Below, in pieces: positions 58,715 through 64,000 of a stretch of 64,000 bases of DNA. The translations under genes and the position numbers were made by a program. Source of the DNA: Mucilaginibacter yixingensis (lineage in GTDB: Bacteria; Bacteroidota; Bacteroidia; Sphingobacteriales; Sphingobacteriaceae); contig NZ_CP160205.1 in NCBI RefSeq assembly GCF_041080815.1, forward strand, positions 5,293,929-5,357,928. Reading direction: 5' to 3'. The notes under the pieces are model-generated. The model did not search any database. It saw only the letters and a list, made by a program, of their open reading frames with translations, and was not told the origin of the DNA. Position 1 is the stretch's first letter. Each line of letters opens with the position of its first letter.

Positions 58715-59671
58715 ATGGATACCCCCGAGAGATACGTAAAACCTTTATCGCCTGTACTTCAACTTTTTTACCTTTTGCTGATAAGTTTTGGCTGTATGGT
58801 GGCTGGTTTGTTTATTGGCAAAGAGGCGGTGGCCATGATCTACGGAAAAACGATATCCGATCAGGTAGTGCAGATGCGGCCCGTACATTCTGCAACCTAC
58901 GTATATGCCATGCGTATGTTTTTGGGGCTAGGCAATACCGTCCTTGGTTTCTGGACACCTGCCCTGGTGTTTGCCTTTTTAGTGGTCAGAAAACCACGTA
59001 CTTACTTAAAGTTCGACTCGCATTTCTCGCCCGTTCTATTGGTCTACGGGCTGCTGTTCATGGTGTTCTTTACGCCCGTTACGGATATCACCATTTACTG
59101 GAATCAGCATCTTTCATTGCCTGCGCCTTTTAAAGGAGTAGATAAGTTGATACATGATCTGGAAAACCAGAACGAGGCGGTTTTTAAGGAGGTGATGAAT
59201 ATGCGCTCTGGTGGTGATCTGTTGGTAACCTTGTTTGTTGTTGGTTTCCTGCCGGCCATTTCAGAAGAATTCTTATTCAGAGGATGCCTGCAAACCATCT
59301 TCAGACGTTGGGATATGAGCGTACACAGTGCCGTTTGGCTGGCTGCTTTTATATTCAGCTTTATGCACTTTGAGTTTCTGGGTTTTGTTCCACGGATGTT
59401 GTTAGGCGGTGCGCTTGGCTATCTTTGTGCATGGAGCGGTAGCATCTGGCCATCGGTGTTCTGCCACTTTTTAAACAATGGTTTTGCGGTGGTGGTTACC
59501 TATCTGTATCAGCACCAGCAGGTAAAGATTGATCCGGATAGTAATACCCCCATGTTTAGTCATTATATTGTCTATTTGTTTTGCTTACTGATATCTGTAT
59601 CTATTTTAGTCTATTATCGTAAAAAAGCAATAGCAACAAACCCCGGACAAGATGGAGAAGAACTGGATTAA
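58715..59671 (+). CDS. CPBP family intramembrane glutamic endopeptidase
   Basis: A 318-residue polytopic membrane protein with the Abi/CAAX-protease domain in the second half. Motif 1 is SEEFLFRGCLQTIFRR (Glu-Glu-x3-Arg), motif 2 FIFSFMHFEFLGFVPRMLLG (His), and motif 3 PSVFCHFLNNGFAVVV (His). Such proteins cleave prenylated or membrane substrates or mature peptides; the target is unknown. An extra TTG codon lies just before the ATG. The next gene overlaps its 3' end by 20 nt. Confidence 0.92.
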   Translation: MDTPERYVKPLSPVLQLFYLLLISFGCMVAGLFIGKEAVAMIYGKTISDQVVQMRPVHSATYVYAMRMFLGLGNTVLGFWTPALVFAFLVVRKPRTYLKFDSHFSPVLLVYGLLFMVFFTPVTDITIYWNQHLSLPAPFKGVDKLIHDLENQNEAVFKEVMNMRSGGDLLVTLFVVGFLPAISEEFLFRGCLQTIFRRWDMSVHSAVWLAAFIFSFMHFEFLGFVPRMLLGGALGYLCAWSGSIWPSVFCHFLNNGFAVVVTYLYQHQQVKIDPDSNTPMFSHYIVYLFCLLISVSILVYYRKKAIATNPGQDGEELD

Positions 59672-59867
59672 GTTTTATACATCCACCAACTTTTATCAGG
59701 CCGAAATGGTGAAACAGGTACTTACCGAGAACCTGATTGATACGGTGATTATGAACAAACAAGATTCATCGCATCGCACCTTCGGGGATATTTCTGTTTA
59801 TATACACAAGGACGATTTCAGCGCGGCAGTTGAAATAATGATCCTTAATCAAATTAATCATCAATGA
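59652..59867 (+). CDS. DUF2007 domain-containing small protein
   Basis: A 71-residue protein with the DUF2007 pattern (putative signal-transducing protein): FYTSTNFYQAEMVKQVLTEN, then a beta segment ISVYIHKDDFSAAVEIM. It overlaps the CPBP gene by 20 nt and the cdsA gene by 4 nt (ATGA), so the three are one operon. Confidence 0.85.
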   Translation: MEKNWIKFYTSTNFYQAEMVKQVLTENLIDTVIMNKQDSSHRTFGDISVYIHKDDFSAAVEIMILNQINHQ

Positions 59868-60703
59868 AAACACGTGCCATTACTGGCTTCTTCTTCGTAA
59901 TTGTAATGCTGGCCTCGGTGCTGATTAACTGGTATGTGTTCAGCGCTTTTTTTCTGCTCCTCTCTGCCGCAAGCTTAGCCGAGTTTTACGGACTGATTAA
60001 AACTAGCGGTGCTAAACCCAATGCCATTGGCGGCATTGCCCTGGCTATAACGCTTTACTTATTGTTTGCCTTAATTAATGTGCCTGTACTGGGAGCTGGC
60101 TGGCATACAGTCATCCTGTCGCCTGGAGTAGTCAAAGGACTGGTGGGTGTAGCCATCGTGTTATCGGCACTCATTTTCATCAAGGAGTTATTTGGCAAAG
60201 CCGTAGCGCCGTTTGCCAATCTGGCTTATACCTACTTTGGGCTGATATTTGTTATTGCGCCGTTCATTTGTTTTTATGCGCTGGGCTTTACCCAGATGAC
60301 TTATAGCTTCCACTTGCCTCTGGGTTTTATGGTGATGCTTTGGGCTAATGATACCGGCGCTTACCTGAGCGGCAGGTTCTTTGGTAAACACAAATTGTTT
60401 GAACGTCACTCGCCTAAAAAAACATGGGAAGGTTTTATTGGCGGCGTCATTATCAGTGCCGGTGTGGGTCTATTGCTGAGCCATTATTATACCGAATTGT
60501 TCTGGGGCCACTGGGTGGTAATTGCGCTGATCATTTCCTGTTTCGGCACTCTTGGCGATCTGGTTGAAAGTATGTTTAAACGCAGCATCGACGTAAAAGA
60601 CTCAGGCGGTATTTTGCCGGGACACGGCGGTCTGCTGGATCGTTTTGATGGGTTACTGATGGCCGCGCCGCTGGTTTATGCTTATTTGAGTTTGGTTGTC
60701 TGA
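59864..60703 (+). CDS. cdsA: Phosphatidate cytidylyltransferase
   Basis: A 279-residue integral membrane enzyme that makes CDP-diacylglycerol from phosphatidate and CTP, at the start of phospholipid synthesis. About eight hydrophobic helices and the C-terminal signature SMFKRSIDVKDSGGILPGHG plus GLLDRFDGLLMA are clear. Overlaps the DUF2007 gene by 4 nt. Confidence 0.96.
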   Translation: MKTRAITGFFFVIVMLASVLINWYVFSAFFLLLSAASLAEFYGLIKTSGAKPNAIGGIALAITLYLLFALINVPVLGAGWHTVILSPGVVKGLVGVAIVLSALIFIKELFGKAVAPFANLAYTYFGLIFVIAPFICFYALGFTQMTYSFHLPLGFMVMLWANDTGAYLSGRFFGKHKLFERHSPKKTWEGFIGGVIISAGVGLLLSHYYTELFWGHWVVIALIISCFGTLGDLVESMFKRSIDVKDSGGILPGHGGLLDRFDGLLMAAPLVYAYLSLVV

Positions 60704-60801
60704 ACCAGGATTTAACGGATTTTCGTAAGTTGATTTATCGGCACTCAAGGTGGTTTCTTTGTTTAAAAGGATATAAGGAGTGTATTTAAAAGTGGGCTGA
60801 C

Positions 60802-60880
60802 TGTCATCCTGAGCTTGTCGAAGGGCGCGCGAAGGCCAAATTAGTCCACGCGCACGTGTTTCGACAAGCTCAACATGACA
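60802..60880. repeat. Family B inverted repeat, nested
   Basis: Arms tgtcatcctgagcttgtcga / tcgacaagctcaacatgaca pair with 2 mismatches. Confidence 0.9.
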
Positions 60881-60939
60881 CCCCTTGATCTTTAGATGAT
60901 ATCGTGTAAATATTAAAAATCTCGGTTCAAGACAAACAA

Positions 60940-60972
60940 AAAGGCATCCCTTTTTAGAGATGCCTTTCTTTA
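60940..60972. terminator. Terminator between cdsA and the IscA-type gene
   Basis: Stem aaaggcatc / gatgccttt (60940-60948 with 60959-60967), with A- and T-runs on the two sides; can serve both convergent genes. Confidence 0.82.
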
Positions 60973-61023
60973 TATCTTATAAAATCCTATTAATCCTAAA
61001 AATTCGTTGAATCCTGGTTCTGG

Positions 61024-61377
61024 TTACACCGAGAATGAACTGCCACAACCACAAGTACTGGCCGCATTCGGGTTGTTGAAAACAAAACCGCGGGCGTTCA
61101 GTCCGTCCTGAAAATCAATTTGCATGCCTGCAAGGTACAGGCCGTGGGCTTTGTGCATAAACACGCGGATGCCTTCAATATCGTATTCGTTATCGCCATC
61201 CTTTTTCTGGTCAAAACCCAGTATATAGTTCATGCCGGCGCAGCCACCACCTTCAACGCCTATGCGTAGGCCAAAGTCGTCACTAAGCTCCTGCTGATCT
61301 TTTAGTTTATGTAGTTCTTTAACCGCACCATCGGTAAAAGTTACCGGGGCACTAGCAGTTTCAACAGCGTTACTCAT
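61024..61377 (-). CDS. HesB/IscA family iron-sulfur assembly protein
   Basis: A 117-residue A-type Fe-S carrier. The three conserved cysteines are in GGGCAGMNYILGF and the C-terminal STCGCGSSFSV. The family hands over Fe-S clusters to target proteins; which sub-branch (IscA, ErpA, SufA) is not clear. The -7 box is at 61402-61409. Confidence 0.93.
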   Translation of the reverse strand: MSNAVETASAPVTFTDGAVKELHKLKDQQELSDDFGLRIGVEGGGCAGMNYILGFDQKKDGDNEYDIEGIRVFMHKAHGLYLAGMQIDFQDGLNARGFVFNNPNAASTCGCGSSFSV

Positions 61378-61401
61378 CTTAATTTCAAATTAATGTGTTT
61401 T

Positions 61402-61409
61402 CAAATATA
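61402..61409 (-). promoter_or_regulatory. -7 promoter box for the IscA-type gene
   Basis: TATATTTG on the minus strand, full match, 24 nt before the ATG. Confidence 0.45.
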
Positions 61410-61468
61410 ACGCAAAATGCACAACTTTACCGTCGCTAACCCAATTAATGACCTCTGCTTAACATTTA

Positions 61469-61476
61469 TAAATTTG
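61469..61476 (+). promoter_or_regulatory. -7 promoter box, possibly leaderless
   Basis: TAAATTTG, full match, ending 4 nt before the ATG at 61481. No TTG at the expected distance. Confidence 0.4.
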
Positions 61477-61480
61477 TACG

Positions 61481-62011
61481 ATGATGCTTTTTTCTGTTCT
61501 AGTTGAGGTTTTTAAATATGCCGTTGCCGGCATCCTTGTACTTTTTGCGGCTTTGTACCTGTTTAAGCCGTATCTTAATAATCAGGAGAAATTTAAGCTG
61601 ATAGAATTCAGGAGAGCGCAGGCTGCCCAAACGCTGCCTATGCGCCTGCAGGCTTATGAGCGATTGATCCTGCTGATTGATCGTATCAACCCCGCAAATA
61701 TGCTCATCCGCTTAAATGCAAACGCCTATAGTGCTGCCGAGCTGCACAGTTTAATTATAAACGAAGTGCGCAACGAGTATCAGCATAACGTAACGCAGCA
61801 ATTATATGTATCGCCGGCATCATGGACGGTGGCCAAACGCATTAAGGCAGATACCACCAACCTGGTCAACAACGTAGCCCGTACATTGCCGGGCGATGCC
61901 ACGGGGTTAGACCTGGGGCGGGCCATCCTCACGCAACTGAGTCAGGCTGAGATTGACCCCTACGATGCCGCCGCACAACTGATTAGGGCGGATGTGACAG
62001 AGCTATTTTAA
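61481..62011 (+). CDS. Conserved membrane-anchored hypothetical protein
   Basis: A 176-residue protein with one N-terminal membrane helix (VFKYAVAGILVLFAALYLF) and a helical cytosolic or periplasmic part. Segments ERLILLIDRINPANMLIRLN and LINEVRNEYQHNVTQQLYVS-like text suggest a conserved Bacteroidota family; I have a weak memory of DUF7935 but cannot confirm it. The gene lies 13 nt before the mutase gene in the same direction, so cotranscription is likely. Confidence 0.75.
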   Translation: MMLFSVLVEVFKYAVAGILVLFAALYLFKPYLNNQEKFKLIEFRRAQAAQTLPMRLQAYERLILLIDRINPANMLIRLNANAYSAAELHSLIINEVRNEYQHNVTQQLYVSPASWTVAKRIKADTTNLVNNVARTLPGDATGLDLGRAILTQLSQAEIDPYDAAAQLIRADVTELF

Positions 62012-62024
62012 ACATCTATGATAT

Positions 62025-63575
62025 ATGGCAGACGGTAAACAGATCAAAACCACATCGGGAATAGAAATAAAAGAAGTTTACACAGAACCGTCGGCCATGA
62101 GCGAGCAGCCAGGCGAGTTTCCGTTTACCAGGGGCATTCAGAAAGATATGTACCGTGGCCGCCTGTGGACCATGCGCCAATACGCCGGGTTCTCTACCGC
62201 CGAAGAATCAAACAAACGATACCATTATCTACTCAGTCAGGGCACCACGGGCCTGTCGGTAGCGTTTGACCTGCCCACGCAGATTGGCTACGACTCAGAC
62301 CATCACATGGCCGAAGGCGAGGTGGGCAAAGTTGGTGTAGCCATAGACTCGCTGAAAGATATGGAGCAGCTGTTTGCAGGTATCGAACTGCAGAACATCA
62401 CCACCAGCATGACCATCAATGCTACGGCCCCCATCCTGCTGGCCATGTACATCGCGTTAGCAAAAAAGCAGGGGGCAGATTTAAAGCAACTATCGGGCAC
62501 CATCCAGAATGACATCTTGAAGGAGTATGCCGCACGTGGCACCTATATCTATCCGCCTGCGCCGTCTATGCGCCTCATTACCGATGTGTTTGAGTACTGC
62601 AGCAAAGAGGTGCCCAAGTGGAACACCATCTCTATATCGGGCTATCACATTCGCGAGGCAGGATCTACCGCAGTGCAAGAGCTGGCTTTTACCCTGGCTA
62701 ACGGTAAGGCCTATTTAAAGGCGGCGCTAGAGAAGGGGTTGGATATAGATGTGTTTGCACCTCGCCTGTCGTTTTTCTTCAACTGCCATAATAACTTCTT
62801 TGAAGAGATTGCCAAATTTCGCGCTGCGCGCCGGATGTGGGCCCATATGACCAAAGAATTGGGGGCAACTACGCCTGAGGCCCAGAAACTGCGCTTCCAC
62901 ACGCAAACGGGCGGTTCTACCCTTACGGCCCAGCAGCCACTTAATAATATTATACGCGTAGGGCAGCAGGCCATGGCTGCGGTGTTGGGCGGCACACAGT
63001 CGTTACATACCAATGGGTATGACGAAGCTTTATCGCTCCCTACAGAAGAAGCGGCACGCATTGCGCTGCGCACCCAGCAGATCATTGCGTTTGAAAGCGG
63101 GGTGACGGATACGGTTGATCCGCTGGCCGGCTCGTACTTTGTAGAAGCGCTGACCGACGAGATGGAGGCCGCCGCCAAAATCTATATAGATAAGATAGAT
63201 GCCATGGGCGGGTCGGTTAAAGCTATTGAGCAGGATTACATCCAGCAGGAGATTGCCCGGGCGTCGTACGAATACCAGAATGAAGTAGAGCGTGGCGAGC
63301 GCGTAATTGTTGGCGTAAACAAATTTGTGCAGGAGGAAAAACCGCATGGAGACGTTTTCAGGGTGGATGATAGTGTACGGAAGCAGCAGACCGAGCGCCT
63401 TGATCAGCTCAAAAATACCCGTGATAATGCGGCCGTAAAACAGTGTTTAAACGACCTTGAAAATGCGGCAAAAAACAGCCAAAATTTGATGCCTTTTTTG
63501 CTCAATTCTGTGCAGAATTATGCCACTCTCGGAGAGGTGGCAAATGCTCTCAGAAATGTGTTTGGAGAGTACTGA
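62025..63575 (+). CDS. Methylmalonyl-CoA mutase family large subunit, without B12 domain
   Basis: A 516-residue TIM-barrel catalytic domain of the acyl-CoA mutase family. It has MYRGRLWTMRQYAGFSTAEE, VAFDLPTQIGYDSDH, SMTINATAPILLAMY, PPAPSMRLITDVFEYC (the Arg that contacts the substrate carboxylate in methylmalonyl-CoA mutases) and SISGYHIREAGST (catalytic His). It ends near residue 516 with no C-terminal cobalamin-binding domain (DxHxxG is absent), so it must work with a separate small B12 subunit encoded elsewhere. It converts succinyl-CoA and methylmalonyl-CoA if the assignment is right. Confidence 0.92.
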   Translation: MADGKQIKTTSGIEIKEVYTEPSAMSEQPGEFPFTRGIQKDMYRGRLWTMRQYAGFSTAEESNKRYHYLLSQGTTGLSVAFDLPTQIGYDSDHHMAEGEVGKVGVAIDSLKDMEQLFAGIELQNITTSMTINATAPILLAMYIALAKKQGADLKQLSGTIQNDILKEYAARGTYIYPPAPSMRLITDVFEYCSKEVPKWNTISISGYHIREAGSTAVQELAFTLANGKAYLKAALEKGLDIDVFAPRLSFFFNCHNNFFEEIAKFRAARRMWAHMTKELGATTPEAQKLRFHTQTGGSTLTAQQPLNNIIRVGQQAMAAVLGGTQSLHTNGYDEALSLPTEEAARIALRTQQIIAFESGVTDTVDPLAGSYFVEALTDEMEAAAKIYIDKIDAMGGSVKAIEQDYIQQEIARASYEYQNEVERGERVIVGVNKFVQEEKPHGDVFRVDDSVRKQQTERLDQLKNTRDNAAVKQCLNDLENAAKNSQNLMPFLLNSVQNYATLGEVANALRNVFGEY

Positions 63576-64000
63576 AAAAGCGCAAAAAGTGTTGATAATG
63601 TGCGTTTTCCACATTGGTTATTAACATTTTGCTTCGCAAAATTTTATTCTAAAACCTTTCGGAATATCATTTTTTTGTGTAATTTTTTGCTTTAAAACAG
63701 TATTTTATTTTTCTTGAACAAATAAAACTAAAGCCCAAACAATAGCGTATAATGGTTGTTTTAGAAGCATTATCACTTATGAACATTCCTCGTCGATACA
63801 ATAACATTCGTTTTTTGATTCGAATTTTCCTGCAAAAAAACAGGGCAAAAATGGCCTTTTCAGGGCCGTTTGAGGGTTCGATATTTTTTTCAAAATTTTA
63901 GTTTTTTTAACGGCTTTTTTTTTTAATCTTCGATGTTCCGTAGACGGCACATCTTGCCGGATTAGTTGGGATTGTATATCAGTATTTTAGAAAGAGACAT
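63576..64000. other. Candidate replication origin (DnaA-box cluster plus AT-rich DNA)
   Basis: Three 9-mers close to the DnaA consensus TTATNCACA lie together: TGTTGATAA at 63590 (reverse TTATCAACA, one mismatch), TTTTCCACA at 63605 (matches TTWTNCACA), and TTATTAACA at 63618 (one mismatch). Next to them is about 300 bp of very AT-rich sequence with T- and A-tracts (63630-63930), like a DNA-unwinding element. No gene is seen. A dnaA gene just beyond the window would support this, but cannot be seen here. Confidence 0.45.

Larger units (their letters stand above)
60702..61022. repeat. Family H outer arms enclosing a B repeat and a terminator
   Basis: Outer gaaccaggatttaacggatt (from 60702) and aattcgttgaatcctggttc (61001-61020) are near-perfect reverse complements about 280 bp apart, the left arm overlapping the cdsA stop. 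Inside lie the B repeat at 60802 and the terminator at 60940. No gene is supported in this 320-bp gap. Confidence 0.85.

Noticed and set aside
1..64000. CRISPR arrays
   Set aside because: The repeats are dispersed inverted pairs with variable centres, not regularly spaced direct repeats, and there are no cas genes.
1..64000. tRNA or rRNA genes
   Set aside because: No gap shows a cloverleaf-like pattern with the conserved tRNA motifs, and no rRNA sequence was recognised.
1..64000. Prophage, insertion sequence or integrative element
   Set aside because: No transposase, integrase, phage structural or mobilisation gene was recognised; gene content is housekeeping and envelope.

Overview
The window looks like a chromosomal segment of a Bacteroidota bacterium, most likely of the family Sphingobacteriaceae (Mucilaginibacter/Pedobacter type). 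The reasons are a type IX secretion C-terminal domain, CarboxypepD-reg/outer-membrane beta-barrel architecture, many Bacteroidota-typical families (DUF3810, DUF3857, DUF1501/DUF1800, epimerase-type threonine dehydrogenase), few Shine-Dalgarno sequences, and repeated matches to the Bacteroidota promoter consensus (TTG, about 19 nt, TAnnTTTG). No prophage, insertion sequence, transposase, CRISPR array, rRNA or tRNA gene was recognised. Genus is inference; phylum is well supported.

Layout. 1-9 kb: end of a lactonase-like beta-propeller gene, ilvE, a tryptophan 2,3-dioxygenase-like gene, a fluoride riboswitch driving a CLC-F-type antiporter gene, a universal stress protein, an old-yellow-enzyme reductase and an OsmC protein. 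6.7-13 kb: a surface-glycan segment (AlgX-like protein plus MBOAT acyltransferase, two glycosyltransferases, a serine-acetyltransferase-like enzyme, a SAM methyltransferase). 13-24 kb: a large outer-membrane receptor-like protein, a Gly/His/Tyr-rich secreted protein, proBA, a DUF3810 membrane protein and a DUF1501/DUF1800 pair. 24-31 kb: two overlapping DUF3857/transglutaminase-like genes, aat, ruvC, a receiver-like orphan and a SIMPL protein. 31-46 kb: cytochrome bd oxidase (cydAB), rnhB, a glycosyltransferase, rmuC, serS, rsmI, a RibD-like reductase with a LutB-like ferredoxin protein, rplS, yebC, threonine dehydrogenase and an FkbM methyltransferase. 46-64 kb: a T9SS-sorted protein, an FAD monooxygenase, an RsmI paralogue, an aminotransferase, trhO, a lemA-TPM-TPM operon, a NUDIX hydrolase, apaG, dusB, a CPBP protease, DUF2007, cdsA, an IscA-type protein and a methylmalonyl-CoA mutase large subunit.

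Most genes are housekeeping or envelope functions in short operons. What stands out is non-coding. Nearly every sizeable intergenic gap holds a long imperfect inverted repeat from one of about ten families. Some sit inside operons (between cydA and cydB), and one spans the stop codon of one gene and the start of the next, contributing amino acids to both proteins and leaving a 13-G homopolymer inside a reading frame. Other notable signals are a fluoride riboswitch (2938-2994), a possible structured RNA with upstream 21-bp-spaced direct repeats (46356-46524), an rplS leader with alternative pairings, several promoters whose -7 box lies only 4-5 nt from the start codon, and a cluster of DnaA-box-like 9-mers next to AT-rich DNA at the right end (63590-63960) that may be the chromosomal origin.
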